A stretch of DNA of 64,000 nt. Source: Candidatus Pelagibacter communis. Lineage in GTDB: Bacteria > Pseudomonadota > Alphaproteobacteria > Pelagibacterales > Pelagibacteraceae. The DNA is taken from NCBI RefSeq assembly GCF_001180185.1, contig NZ_CVSS01000043.1, positions 62,001-126,000 of the forward strand, given 5' to 3'. Shown one piece after another: positions 18,827-28,759 of the stretch (positions within the stretch are counted from its first letter, which is position 1; each line of letters starts with the position of its first letter). The translations under genes and the position numbers were made by a program. The notes below the pieces were generated by a model. It did no database searches, had not been told where the DNA came from, and saw only the letters and a list, made by a program, of their open reading frames with translations.

Positions 18827-19663
18827 ATGAAAATTATAGAAGTAAATAAAATTATTGATCCTATACCAGCATCTGATGGTGCAGGAGTAAAATTAAAAAG
18901 AAGTATTGGTGTAGAACCAAATTATTTTGATCCTTTTTTAATGTTAGATGAATTTGGTTCTGAAAACAGTGAGGATTATATTGCTGGTTTTCCACCGCAT
19001 CCTCATAGGGGAATTGAAACAGTAACTTATATGTTAGCAGGTGACTTTGAGCATAAAGATAGCACTGGTGGTGAAGGTAGAATGACAGCTGGTGATGTTC
19101 AGTGGATGAAAACAGGAAGTGGTATTATTCATTCAGAAATGCCGGCAATGAAGGAAGGTAAACTTCATGGTTTTCAATTATGGATTAACATGCCTGCTAA
19201 ATTAAAAATGAGCAAACCAGAATATATCTATATTGATGCTAAAAAAATGGCTATTCACAAAGATAGTGAGAAGCATGTAAAAGTTATAGCTGGTAGATTT
19301 GAAAAAGCTGAGGGTCCTGTCAAAGGACATAATGTTGAACCAGTTTATTTTGATGTTGAACTAAATAAAGATAAAGAATTTAATTTTAAATTACCAACTA
19401 CTCATAATTCATTTATTTATTTAATTAGTGGAGAAATTGAAATTGGTGAAAAAAAACATGATAGTGTGAAAGATAGTACTCTAATATTACTTTCAAAAGG
19501 TGAGGATTTAAAAGTGAAGGGTAAATCAGATACAAAATTTTTAGTGATTTCAGGAAAACCAATTAATGAAGAAATTGCTAGAGGTGGGCCATTTGTGATG
19601 AATACTAAAGCTGAAATCTTGCAAGCTGTTCAGGATTATCATAATGATACATTTGTAAAATAA
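18827..19663 (+). CDS. Pirin family protein
   Basis: A 278-residue bicupin. The N-terminal metal site is seen in PPHPHRGIETVTYM, followed by GEGRMTAGDVQWMKTGSGIIHSEMP, both signatures of pirins. Bacterial homologues have quercetinase-like or redox-sensing roles, but none can be assigned here. It is followed after 3 bases by a quinone oxidoreductase gene, suggesting joint handling of quinones or aromatics (inference). Confidence 0.92.
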   Translation: MKIIEVNKIIDPIPASDGAGVKLKRSIGVEPNYFDPFLMLDEFGSENSEDYIAGFPPHPHRGIETVTYMLAGDFEHKDSTGGEGRMTAGDVQWMKTGSGIIHSEMPAMKEGKLHGFQLWINMPAKLKMSKPEYIYIDAKKMAIHKDSEKHVKVIAGRFEKAEGPVKGHNVEPVYFDVELNKDKEFNFKLPTTHNSFIYLISGEIEIGEKKHDSVKDSTLILLSKGEDLKVKGKSDTKFLVISGKPINEEIARGGPFVMNTKAEILQAVQDYHNDTFVK

Positions 19664-19666
19664 ATT

Positions 19667-20638
19667 ATGAAAGCTGTAGTAATTAGCAAAACTGGTGGTC
19701 CAGAAGTTTTGGAAATTAAAGATATTAAACTTGAGGATCCGAAATCTGGTGAGGTTTTGATAAAAAATCAAGCTATTGGCTTAAACTATATTGATACATA
19801 TCATAGGTCTGGACTTTATCCTGTTGAACTTCCATCAAATATTGGAATCGAAGGTGCAGGTATAATAGAAAAAGCTGGTCCCGATGTAAAGAATTTTCAA
19901 GTTGGAGATAGAGTGGCTTATGCATCAATGCCAATTGGCTCCTATGCAACACATAGAATTTTTCCAACAAAAAAATTAGTAAAAGTTCCTGAAGAAATTA
20001 ATCTAGAAAATGTAGTTACTTTAATGACTAAAGGTTTCACAGTTTTTTATCTTCTTCATAAAACATATCCAGTAAAATCTGGTGAAACCATATTATTTCA
20101 TGCAGCTGCTGGTGGTGTTGGGCAAATATTTTGTCAATGGGCTAAAAGTTTAGGCTGTAAAGTAATCGGAACTGTAGGATCTGATGAAAAAATTAAAATA
20201 GCACAATCCAACGGTTGCGACCATGTTATTAATTATTCAAAAGAAAATTTTGCAGAAAAAGTTCAAGAAATAACTAATGGAGTTGGTGTTCCCGTCGTCT
20301 ATGACGGTGTAGGTAAAAAAACATTTGATGGTTCTATTGACTGTCTTAAAACAAGAGGAATGATGGTTTCATTTGGAAATGCATCAGGCCCTTTGGATCC
20401 TTGTAATGTTACTAAATCTCTTGCACCAAAAGGTTTATATTTAACTAGACCGAGTATTGCTCATTACACTTCAACAAGAGAAGAACTAGATGAAGCAGCA
20501 AAAAAAGTATTTGAAATGTTCATAAACAAAAAATTTGAATTAAAAATTTTTAATAAATATCCTTTAAGTGAAATTGTTAAAGCTCACCAAGATTTAGAAA
20601 AAAGAAAAATTTTAGGGCCTGCTATTATCATTCCTTAA
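19667..20638 (+). CDS. NADPH:quinone oxidoreductase (zinc-free MDR family)
   Basis: A 323-residue medium-chain dehydrogenase. It lacks the zinc-ligand cysteines of alcohol dehydrogenases and has the quinone-reductase N-terminus (AIGLNYIDTYHRSGLYP) and the nucleotide-binding AAGGVGQIFCQWAK near residues 144-157. It probably reduces quinones by one electron or acts on unsaturated carbonyls. The stop lies in a TTAA tetranucleotide that also encodes the stop of the convergent DUF2721 gene. Confidence 0.9.
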   Translation: MKAVVISKTGGPEVLEIKDIKLEDPKSGEVLIKNQAIGLNYIDTYHRSGLYPVELPSNIGIEGAGIIEKAGPDVKNFQVGDRVAYASMPIGSYATHRIFPTKKLVKVPEEINLENVVTLMTKGFTVFYLLHKTYPVKSGETILFHAAAGGVGQIFCQWAKSLGCKVIGTVGSDEKIKIAQSNGCDHVINYSKENFAEKVQEITNGVGVPVVYDGVGKKTFDGSIDCLKTRGMMVSFGNASGPLDPCNVTKSLAPKGLYLTRPSIAHYTSTREELDEAAKKVFEMFINKKFELKIFNKYPLSEIVKAHQDLEKRKILGPAIIIP

Positions 20639-21039
20639 TCAACTCTAACATCCATGTCTGACATATGTAATCTTAAAGCGTTTGTTGAAACATGAATTTC
20701 TCTAATAAAAAAAATTATTGAGATCATCATTGATAAACAACAGGATCCAAAAATTAATCTAGCTATAAAAACCTCATTTAAATACAAACCCAACACTGTA
20801 AGCATATTGAATAAAAAACCAAATGCGCCAAACATAATTGACCATCTTAGCAAAGTAATTCTTCCACTTAAATTTATGAACTGTTTTTTCCACTCAGGTG
20901 GAACATGTTTTTCATAGACGTGTTCATCATGAAGCTCTCTAATTAACGCGCTCAAGGAATGAAATCTATTGCTATACACTCCCATTATTAAAGGAATTGC
21001 GGGAAACATTAAAGCAGTGACTGTGTAATCTATATTCAT
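20635..21039 (-). CDS. DUF2721 family membrane protein
   Basis: A 134-residue protein with about three hydrophobic segments: an N-terminal one (ALMFPAIPLIMGV) followed by NRFHSLSALIRELHDE, and two adjacent helices near residues 68-118. This matches DUF2721, a family of unknown function. I chose the ATG at 21039; a TTG at 21060 would add seven residues. It is a single gene between qor and ubiA. Confidence 0.8.
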   Translation of the reverse strand: MNIDYTVTALMFPAIPLIMGVYSNRFHSLSALIRELHDEHVYEKHVPPEWKKQFINLSGRITLLRWSIMFGAFGFLFNMLTVLGLYLNEVFIARLIFGSCCLSMMISIIFFIREIHVSTNALRLHMSDMDVRVD

Positions 21040-21090
21040 ACGAATCAGTTTGATTATCAATCTTGCGTTTGTTATTTACAAGTAAAATTT

Positions 21091-21951
21091 ATGAACCAAA
21101 TTAATCTTTTTATTGAATTAACAAGACTCAAAAAACCAATTGGTTATATGTTATTATTTTGGCCATGTGTTTGGGGCATAACTATAGCTTTTGATATCTC
21201 TAATTTGATAGCATATCTAAATTACCTGATTCTTTTTTTTTCAGGTGCAGTTTTAATGAGATCTGCCGGATGTATAGTCAATGATATTGTTGATAGAAAA
21301 ATTGATAAAGATGTTTTAAGAACAAAAGATAGACCTGTCGCCTCTGGAAAAATTTCAATAACTCTAGCTTTAATATATGCGGTAATCCTTTGTCTGATAG
21401 CCTTTTTAGTATTAATTCAATTTAATAGATTAACAATTTTGCTCGCTTTGGTTTCGATGCCTTTAGCATTCACTTATCCGTTAATGAAGCGTTACACTTA
21501 CTGGCCTCAACTTTTTTTAGGGATAACTTTTAACTATGGTTTAATACTTGGATGGACCTCAATTACAAATGAAATCAATGTAATTCCAATTATTTTCTAT
21601 CTAGGGGCCATATTTTGGACATTAGGTTATGACACAATATACGGATTTCAGGATATAAAAGATGATGAAGTAATAGGAGTTAAATCAACATCAATAAAAT
21701 TTAAATCAAATCCTTATCTATTTTTAAAATTATGTTTTTTAATTTTTACAATAAGTTTAATTCTTGTAGGTTTTTTATTAAACTTAAATATTCTATATTA
21801 TATTTTTCTTTTATTTATAATTATTCACATGTATTATTTTCAAATTCACAAACTTGATATAAATAATTCAGAGAATTGTTTAAAAATTTTTAAATCTAAT
21901 AATTTTTTAGGTTTTATAGTTTTTCTTAGTCTACTATTAGGAAAAATATGA
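21091..21951 (+). CDS. ubiA: 4-hydroxybenzoate polyprenyltransferase
   Basis: A 286-residue UbiA-fold membrane enzyme that attaches the polyprenyl tail to 4-hydroxybenzoate in ubiquinone synthesis. The first aspartate motif is NDIVDRKIDKDVLRTKDRP (about residues 64-82) and the second lies in YDTIYGFQDIKDDE. About eight to nine helices. ubiA overlaps msbA by 4 bases, so quinone and lipid A genes share a transcript here. Confidence 0.95.
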   Translation: MNQINLFIELTRLKKPIGYMLLFWPCVWGITIAFDISNLIAYLNYLILFFSGAVLMRSAGCIVNDIVDRKIDKDVLRTKDRPVASGKISITLALIYAVILCLIAFLVLIQFNRLTILLALVSMPLAFTYPLMKRYTYWPQLFLGITFNYGLILGWTSITNEINVIPIIFYLGAIFWTLGYDTIYGFQDIKDDEVIGVKSTSIKFKSNPYLFLKLCFLIFTISLILVGFLLNLNILYYIFLLFIIIHMYYFQIHKLDINNSENCLKIFKSNNFLGFIVFLSLLLGKI

Positions 21952-23687
21952 TGAACAATGATTATTCAATATTAAAAAGATTATACAATGATTACACTAA
22001 AAAATATGTTAATAGAATTTTATTATCATTATTTTTTACACTTCTTTTAGCTGGGAGCACATCAGCAGTTGCGTACTTATTGGATCCAGCAATAAAAGAG
22101 CTATTTATAAATCAAAACAAAGTATCTACTTATACTATTCCAGGTTTTATAGTTTTGGCATTTGCTATTAAAGGTGCCTCTCTTTACTCAGCTAGAGTTA
22201 TAATGATTAGAGTTGCAGAGGAAGTGAGAAAAGATATGCAACTAGATATGTTTGGATCTTTAATTTCCGCAGATACAAGTTTAATTGATAATAAACATTC
22301 TGGAAAATTTATTACAAATCTAACTAACGATATAGACAAAATAACCAATTTAGTCAGTACTGCAATTTTGAACTTATTTAAAGACAGTTTAACTTTAATT
22401 GGGTTATTGAGTGTAATGTTTTATCAAAATTGGAAATTATCACTAATGGCTATCATAATGATACCACTAGCCAGCATTGCGGCAAGAACACTTGGAAAAA
22501 GAATAGGTAAAGTTACGACAGAGCAAATGACTAGAGCAGGTATTTTAAATACTTACTTATTTGAAATATTTAAAAATCATAAAATTACAAAAATATTTCA
22601 AAAGGAAAATTTTGAAAAAAAAAGGGCTTTTGAATTAATTAATAGTTTAAAAGAAAAAAATAGAAAAATTGCTGAAGTTTTTGTAAGAGCCTCGCCAATA
22701 ATGGAATTTTTAACTGGGATAATGATAGCTACATTAATTTTTGTTTCAGCAAAATTAGTAGCAAATAATGAAATTGAAGTGAGTAATTTCTTTTCTTTTC
22801 TTGCTGCAATGATGTTGGCTTATCAACCAGTTAGATCATTAGCAACTTTAAACATAACTATTCAACAGGGTTTATCTGGTGCTAGAAAAGTCTTGCCAAT
22901 AATAGATGAAAATTCTGAGGTCAAAGACAAAGAAGGGGCAAAAGATCTAAAATATAAAGACGGTACAATAATATTTAAAAACGTTGATTTTAATTATTCT
23001 GATGAGGAAAAAATTTTAAAATCAATAAATTTGAATTTTCCTGGAAAAAAAATGACTGCACTAGTAGGACACAGTGGAGCTGGAAAATCAACTATACTGA
23101 ATCTAATTCCAAGATTATATAATGTTAAAAATGGAGATATAGAAATAGATAATCAGTCTATTTATGAAAATACTATTTTTTCATTAAGGAAGGGAATATC
23201 TTTAGTAAGCCAAGATACAACTTTATTTGACGACACTATTAAAAATAATATTGCTTATGCTAATTTAGATGCGTCTGATGATGAAATTGAAGATGCAGCA
23301 AAAAATTCATTTGCAATTGAATTTATAAACAAATTACCAAATAAATTTAATACAAATATAGGAGAAAATGGCGTAAGGCTTTCTGGAGGCGAAAAACAAA
23401 GACTTTCTATAGCAAGAGCGATACTCAAAAAAAGTCCAATAATTCTTCTTGATGAAGCTACATCATCATTAGATGCTGAAACAGAGAGTAAAATTCAGAA
23501 AGCAATAAATTTTTTAACAAAAGGAAGAACTACAATTGTAATTGCACATAGGTTGTCTACAATATTAAATTCAGATAAAATTTATGTGATTGATCACGGC
23601 CAAGTTTCTAGTTCTGGTACGCATGATGAGCTATTAATGTCCTCAGAGATATATAAAAATTTTTATGAAAAACAAATAAAAAAATAA
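21948..23687 (+). CDS. msbA: Lipid A/LPS flippase, MsbA-type ABC exporter
   Basis: A 579-residue half-transporter: six membrane helices (about 1-310) fused to an ATPase domain with Walker A GHSGAGKST, signature LSGGEKQRLSIARA, Walker B IILLDEATSSLD and the switch histidine in IAHRLST. Its place directly before waaA, lpxK and lpxL argues for lipid A export rather than drug efflux. Two ATG codons stand in tandem at the start (21948 and 21951). It shares one base with waaA. Confidence 0.93.
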   Translation: MMNNDYSILKRLYNDYTKKYVNRILLSLFFTLLLAGSTSAVAYLLDPAIKELFINQNKVSTYTIPGFIVLAFAIKGASLYSARVIMIRVAEEVRKDMQLDMFGSLISADTSLIDNKHSGKFITNLTNDIDKITNLVSTAILNLFKDSLTLIGLLSVMFYQNWKLSLMAIIMIPLASIAARTLGKRIGKVTTEQMTRAGILNTYLFEIFKNHKITKIFQKENFEKKRAFELINSLKEKNRKIAEVFVRASPIMEFLTGIMIATLIFVSAKLVANNEIEVSNFFSFLAAMMLAYQPVRSLATLNITIQQGLSGARKVLPIIDENSEVKDKEGAKDLKYKDGTIIFKNVDFNYSDEEKILKSINLNFPGKKMTALVGHSGAGKSTILNLIPRLYNVKNGDIEIDNQSIYENTIFSLRKGISLVSQDTTLFDDTIKNNIAYANLDASDDEIEDAAKNSFAIEFINKLPNKFNTNIGENGVRLSGGEKQRLSIARAILKKSPIILLDEATSSLDAETESKIQKAINFLTKGRTTIVIAHRLSTILNSDKIYVIDHGQVSSSGTHDELLMSSEIYKNFYEKQIKK

Positions 23688-24943
23688 TGCTTATATTTTA
23701 TAGACTTATAACATGTCTAATATTACTTCTATCTCCAATTATACTTATAATTAGACTTTTAAACAATAAAGAACATATAAAAAGATTTAGTGAAAAGTTC
23801 TGTTTTTTTTCAGAAAAGAAAAATAAAGGGAAACTAATTTGGTTTCACGGCGCTAGTGTTGGAGAATTACAAAGTATTATACCACTAATAGAAAAACTAG
23901 AGAAAGATAAGAAAATAAATCAAATATTAATTACATCAAACACATTGAGTTCATCAAATGTTATTCGTAACTATAAGTTTAAAAAAGTTACACACCAATT
24001 TTTTCCAATTGATGTAAATTTTTTATCAAAGAAATTTATAGATTATTGGAAACCTTCATTAGCCCTATTTGTGGACTCTGAAATATGGCCAAACATGCTA
24101 ATTAATTTAAAAGGTAAAAAAATTCCAATTATTCTTTTAAACGGCAGGATCACAAAAAAAACATTTAAAAGATGGATGATATTTTCAAAGTTTGCAAACA
24201 CATTATTTCAAAAATTTGATTTATGTCTTCCTTCAAATTCTAAATCAATTTATTATTTAAAGGAATTAGGTGCAAAAAAAATTAGGAATATTGGTAATTT
24301 GAAATACTCTGAATCTGAACGAAAAATTAAAAATTTAAAAAAAAGCTTAAAAAATTTTTTTTTATCAAAAAAAGTTTGGTGCGCTTCAAGCACGCATTCT
24401 ACCGAGGAGAGATTTTGTGGAATGATTCATAAAAAATTAAAGATAAAGCACAAAAATTTGCTAACTATCTTAATCCCTCGCCATATAAACAGAATTAAAT
24501 CTATTAAAAAAGAGTTAATGAGTATGGGTTTAAATGTCCACATTGATGAGCCGATGTCTGCAATTGACAAAAAAACAGACATATATTTGGTAAATTCCTA
24601 TGGTAAGACAAAATCTTTTTATAATAATTGCAAGAATGTTTTTTTAGGCGGTTCAATTATTAATCATGGTGGTCAAAATCCTTTAGAAGCTGCAAGATTT
24701 GGTTGTAATATTCTTCATGGCAAAAATATTTCAAATTTTGATGAAATTTATGAATTTCTTGGAAAAAATAAGATTTCTTATTTAGTAACATCAAAACAAA
24801 AATTTGAAAATAAACTTAATTTATTACTATCCAAAAAGGGTAATAATTCAAAAAAAATCAAATACAAAATTGATAAGATTGGTAAAAAAATTTTGAATAA
24901 TACGTATGAGGAAATTAATTTTATTTTAAAAAATGCAATTTAA
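23687..24943 (+). CDS. waaA: 3-deoxy-D-manno-octulosonic acid (Kdo) transferase
   Basis: A 418-residue GT30 enzyme adding Kdo to lipid IVA. Evidence: an N-terminal membrane anchor, then IWFHGASVGELQSIIPLIE with the catalytic glutamate, DSEIWPNML, and near the end GGSIINHGGQNPLEAARFG, which contacts CMP-Kdo. One base overlap with msbA and an 11-base overlap with lpxK. How many Kdo residues it adds cannot be told from sequence. Confidence 0.95.
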   Translation: MLIFYRLITCLILLLSPIILIIRLLNNKEHIKRFSEKFCFFSEKKNKGKLIWFHGASVGELQSIIPLIEKLEKDKKINQILITSNTLSSSNVIRNYKFKKVTHQFFPIDVNFLSKKFIDYWKPSLALFVDSEIWPNMLINLKGKKIPIILLNGRITKKTFKRWMIFSKFANTLFQKFDLCLPSNSKSIYYLKELGAKKIRNIGNLKYSESERKIKNLKKSLKNFFLSKKVWCASSTHSTEERFCGMIHKKLKIKHKNLLTILIPRHINRIKSIKKELMSMGLNVHIDEPMSAIDKKTDIYLVNSYGKTKSFYNNCKNVFLGGSIINHGGQNPLEAARFGCNILHGKNISNFDEIYEFLGKNKISYLVTSKQKFENKLNLLLSKKGNNSKKIKYKIDKIGKKILNNTYEEINFILKNAI

Positions 24944-25868
24944 TAAACCTTTATTTTGGGATAGTAAAAAAATATCTTTATGGTCAATTTTACTTTTCCC
25001 AATTTCAATAATTTTCATCATGTTAACAAAATTTGTTAAAACTTATCAGAACTTTAAAACTTTCAAAAAACCATCAATTCCTATAATTTGCGTAGGCAAT
25101 ATTTATCTTGGAGGAACCGGTAAAACACCTTTGGCTAGGGAAATTTTCAATATAACAAAAACATTGGGTAAAAATCCTGCATTTATAAAAAAATATCACA
25201 AGTATTTATCAGATGAAATTGAGATGTTAAAGGCCACTGGGGAAACTTTCGTTGGAAATAAAAGAGATGAATGTATATTTTCATCAATATTGAAAAATCA
25301 TGATGTTGCAATAATGGATGATGGTTTTCAAGATTTTTCAATTAAGTCTGATCTTTCAATTTTATGTTTTAACTCAAGACAAATGATAGGAAATGGATTT
25401 GTAATTCCATCTGGACCTTTAAGGGAGAGATTAAATGCCATTCATAGAGCTGATTGTATTGTAATTAATGGTGAAAAAAATTTAGAACTTGAAAAAAAAA
25501 TTTTAAAAAATGTTGGTAAAAAACAACTACATATTTTTTATTCAAAATATAAAATTAAAAATATTGAAAAATTTAAAGACAGGCAATTAATTGCTTTTGC
25601 TGGAATTGGAAATCCTTCAAATTTTTTTGATTTATTAAAAGAACACAATTTAAATATAAAAAAGACATACTCTTTCCCAGACCATTACAAATATAATGAT
25701 AATGATTTTGAAAAATTGAAATATGATAATTCAACGAAAATAATTACTACAGAAAAAGATTATTTTAGAATGAGCAAAACGCAAAAAAATAAATGTGACT
25801 ACGTTGAAGTAGATCTGAAAATTGACAATATAAATGAATTTAAAAAAATTATAAAAAATTACTTATGA
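24933..25868 (+). CDS. lpxK: Tetraacyldisaccharide 4'-kinase
   Basis: A 311-residue membrane-anchored kinase that phosphorylates the 4' position of the lipid A disaccharide. The P-loop is in VGNIYLGGTGKTPLARE (about residues 52-68), followed by the DDGFQD acidic motif and GPLRER. One N-terminal membrane helix. It overlaps waaA by 11 bases and lpxL by 4 bases. Confidence 0.95.
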   Translation: MQFNKPLFWDSKKISLWSILLFPISIIFIMLTKFVKTYQNFKTFKKPSIPIICVGNIYLGGTGKTPLAREIFNITKTLGKNPAFIKKYHKYLSDEIEMLKATGETFVGNKRDECIFSSILKNHDVAIMDDGFQDFSIKSDLSILCFNSRQMIGNGFVIPSGPLRERLNAIHRADCIVINGEKNLELEKKILKNVGKKQLHIFYSKYKIKNIEKFKDRQLIAFAGIGNPSNFFDLLKEHNLNIKKTYSFPDHYKYNDNDFEKLKYDNSTKIITTEKDYFRMSKTQKNKCDYVEVDLKIDNINEFKKIIKNYL

Positions 25869-26725
25869 AAGTTATAAAGCATTTTTTCGAGTTCATATTC
25901 ATCATAATTTTCTTTTTAATCTTTAAAATTATTGGATATAAATACTCAACTAATTTTGGAGAGTTTATTGGAAAAAAGATTGGTCCATTTTTTAGATCAA
26001 ATAAGAAAATTCAACAGAACTTAACAAATTCAAATATTGGAAATTCAAATAAGGATAGAGAAATAATAATAGAAAATATGTGGGGAAATTATGGAAGGAT
26101 TTTTGCAGAGTACATGTTTATTAAAAAATATAGAGAAACTAATCTTTATCAAAATATTGAAATAATTGGTCAAAATATTTTAGAACAAATTAAAGACAAT
26201 AAGAAACCCGTCATATTTATTTCAGGGCATTTCAATAATTTTGAATTTATGGCAATGCATATAGAAAGATCTGGTATTGATTTGGCGGCTATTTATAGGC
26301 CTTTAAATAATAAATTTTTAAACCCTATAATGGAAAAAATAAGAAAAAATTATATTTGTGAAAAGCAAATTAAAAAAGGAATTTCAGGAACTAAAAAGAT
26401 TTTAAGACATTTTAAAGAGGGAACTTCTATTGCGTTGATGATTGATCAAAGAGTCTCAGAGGGCATAAGTTGTAACTTTTTTAACAAGAAAGCTTTTACT
26501 ACAACAATACCTGCTCAGTTTGTTAAAAAATTTAATTGTAAAGTGGTTCCAATTTACATTGAAAGGATAAAACTTCATCAGTTTAGACTTGAAATTTTTA
26601 AACCCTTAGAATTCTCTGAAGATGAAAGTATTGAAAAGATAACTTTGAATTTAAACACTGTTATTGAGAAAATGATTGAAAAAAATCCTGACCAATGGAT
26701 ATGGTCACATGATAGATGGAAATAA
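25865..26725 (+). CDS. lpxL: Lipid A biosynthesis late acyltransferase (LpxL/HtrB family)
   Basis: A 286-residue acyltransferase anchored by an N-terminal helix. The catalytic HX4E motif is SGHFNNFE and the family block IALMIDQRVSEGI follows. It adds secondary acyl chains to Kdo-lipid A. Only one such gene is in the cluster, so whether it acts as LpxL or as a broader enzyme is open. It ends 1 base before the convergent DUF2093 gene. Confidence 0.92.
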   Translation: MKVIKHFFEFIFIIIFFLIFKIIGYKYSTNFGEFIGKKIGPFFRSNKKIQQNLTNSNIGNSNKDREIIIENMWGNYGRIFAEYMFIKKYRETNLYQNIEIIGQNILEQIKDNKKPVIFISGHFNNFEFMAMHIERSGIDLAAIYRPLNNKFLNPIMEKIRKNYICEKQIKKGISGTKKILRHFKEGTSIALMIDQRVSEGISCNFFNKKAFTTTIPAQFVKKFNCKVVPIYIERIKLHQFRLEIFKPLEFSEDESIEKITLNLNTVIEKMIEKNPDQWIWSHDRWK

Positions 26726-26726
26726 A

Positions 26727-26915
26727 TTATCCTTTTTCTCTTTTTTCAGATGCTTCTATGTAAGAATAATATGGCTCTTGTAGTTCAACATTCCAGTAAT
26801 TTAATTCATTTAAGGAAATTTTTTTACCTGAAATAGCACAAATTACATGATCTCCCTCTTCGATAATTTGAAAATTATTTGGTAAATATTTTATTTTAGC
26901 TAATTTTTTAAACAT
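26727..26915 (-). CDS. DUF2093 family protein
   Basis: A 62-residue protein whose centre, KIKYLPNNFQIIEEGDHVICAISG, followed by ISLNELNYWNVELQEPYYS, matches DUF2093, a small alphaproteobacterial family of unknown function. I chose the ATG at 26915; an ATG at 26930 would add five residues. It is divergent from purD with only 21 bases between the two starts. Confidence 0.82.
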   Translation of the reverse strand: MFKKLAKIKYLPNNFQIIEEGDHVICAISGKKISLNELNYWNVELQEPYYSYIEASEKREKG

Positions 26916-26936
26916 TTTTAGTTTATACATTATTAT

Positions 26937-28202
26937 ATGAAAGTTGGTATAATTGGAAGTGGTGGAAGAGAGCATGCTTTATGTTATGCAATTAAAAAAT
27001 CAAAAAAAGTAAAAAAAATATACTGTTTCCCTGGCAATGCTGGAACAGATAAAATAGCAGAAAATATTAATTTAGATGTTAGCAACTTTGATTTACTTAA
27101 AGATTTTATAAACAAAAATCAAATTGATATAATTATAGTTGGTCCTGAAAAACCTTTGGTGGAAGGTATTGTTGATTTTCTAGAAAAAAATAAGATTAAA
27201 GTATTTGGCCCTAATAAGTTTTCCTCAAAACTTGAGGGATCAAAGATATTCACAAAAAATTTATGTAAAAAATATAACATCCCAACTGCTAAATATGGTA
27301 TTTTTAAGAATAAAAAGAATGCACAAAAATTCTTAAATAATTGCAATTTACCCATAGTAATCAAAGCTGATGGTTTAGCAGCTGGAAAAGGTGTCTATAT
27401 TTGTGAAACAAAAAAACAAGGAATCAATGCAGTTCATGAGATATTTAATGGAAAATTTGGAAAAACTTATGAAATATTAATTGAGGAATTTCTAGTTGGT
27501 GAGGAGATGAGTTTTTTTATAATTTCAGACGGTATCACTTTTAAAAAATTTGGAACTGCTCAAGATCACAAGAGAGTTGGTGAAGGTGATTTAGGACCAA
27601 ATACAGGTGGGATGGGTGCTTATTCACCTTCACGTTTAGAAAATGAAATTTTAAATCAAAAAATTTTAAAGAAGATAATTAAACCTACTTTAAAAGCTCT
27701 TAAAGATCTTAATACAAATTATAAAGGTTTCTTGTATGCAGGTTTAATAATAAATAATAATGAGCCATACTTGATTGAATACAATGTAAGAATGGGCGAT
27801 CCTGAGTGTCAAACTATTTTGCCAAGACTAAAAACTGATTTTTTTAAAATAGTGGAGTCCACAATAAATCAAAATTTAGATCAGTTAAATATCGAATGGT
27901 TTTCTGATAAATGTCTATCTATTGTGCAATGTTCAATTGGATATCCTAGCACTTATAAAAATAATAAAGAAATAAGAAAATTAAATAATATTATTCTTAA
28001 AAATGATGAATTTATATTTCATGCAGGAACAAAAATAGAGAAAAATAAAATATTTTCTAATGGTGGACGTGTTTTGAATTTTGTAGCTAAATCAAATAGC
28101 TTTAAAAATAGCAGAAAAATGGCAATTGACCTTATTAAAAAAGTTAATTGGAAAGATGGCTTTTATAGGAAAGATATTGGTTACAAAGTTATAAATAAAT
28201 GA
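26937..28202 (+). CDS. purD: Phosphoribosylamine-glycine ligase
   Basis: A 421-residue ATP-grasp enzyme, second step of purine synthesis. It starts with GIIGSGGREHALCYAI; the ATP-grasp part holds KADGLAAGKGVYIC, QDHKRVGEGDLGPNTGGMGAYSP and the metal-binding EYNVRMGDPECQ. Normal length. Its stop overlaps the rsmD start as ATGA. Confidence 0.97.
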   Translation: MKVGIIGSGGREHALCYAIKKSKKVKKIYCFPGNAGTDKIAENINLDVSNFDLLKDFINKNQIDIIIVGPEKPLVEGIVDFLEKNKIKVFGPNKFSSKLEGSKIFTKNLCKKYNIPTAKYGIFKNKKNAQKFLNNCNLPIVIKADGLAAGKGVYICETKKQGINAVHEIFNGKFGKTYEILIEEFLVGEEMSFFIISDGITFKKFGTAQDHKRVGEGDLGPNTGGMGAYSPSRLENEILNQKILKKIIKPTLKALKDLNTNYKGFLYAGLIINNNEPYLIEYNVRMGDPECQTILPRLKTDFFKIVESTINQNLDQLNIEWFSDKCLSIVQCSIGYPSTYKNNKEIRKLNNIILKNDEFIFHAGTKIEKNKIFSNGGRVLNFVAKSNSFKNSRKMAIDLIKKVNWKDGFYRKDIGYKVINK

Positions 28203-28759
28203 AAATTATAGGCGGACATTTCAAAGGAAAAAAACTTTTTCTACCAACTGATAAAAATACAAGACCTCTAAAAAATATTGTAAAAGAATCTATTTTTAAT
28301 TTAATTAAACATTCAAAAAAAATTGATCTTGACGTAAAAAATTCATCAGTTTTAGATTTATTTTCAGGGACTGGTTCGTTTGGAATTGAGTGTATATCTA
28401 GAGGTTCCAAAAATGTAATTTTTTTTGAAAATCATACTTTAGCAATTAAAATTTTGGAAAAAAATTTAAACTCTTTAAAAAAAATCAAGAATTACAAAAT
28501 TTATGAAAATGACTTCTTTGATTTTTTTTTCTCAGAAAGAGATTTAGGATGTTATTTTGATATAATTTTTATTGATCCTCCTTACAAAGAAAAAAAAATA
28601 AATCAAATAATTGAAAAAATTTTAGAAAAAAAAATTCTTAAAGACAATGGTATTATGATAATTCACAGACATAAGAAAGATAATATTAATATTACAGAAA
28701 AGTTAAATATAGTTGAAAATCGTAATTACGGTATATCAAAAATAATTTTTGGAAATTAA
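28199..28759 (+). CDS. rsmD: 16S rRNA (guanine-966-N2)-methyltransferase
   Basis: A 186-residue Rossmann-fold methyltransferase. It begins IIGGHFKGKKLFLP and TRPLKN, then the SAM site LDLFSGTGSFGIECISRG and the catalytic DPPY motif (IFIDPPYKEK), all typical of RsmD. Its last 24 bases overlap the end of the convergent pgi gene, the longest overlap in the window. Confidence 0.95.
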   Translation: MKIIGGHFKGKKLFLPTDKNTRPLKNIVKESIFNLIKHSKKIDLDVKNSSVLDLFSGTGSFGIECISRGSKNVIFFENHTLAIKILEKNLNSLKKIKNYKIYENDFFDFFFSERDLGCYFDIIFIDPPYKEKKINQIIEKILEKKILKDNGIMIIHRHKKDNINITEKLNIVENRNYGISKIIFGN

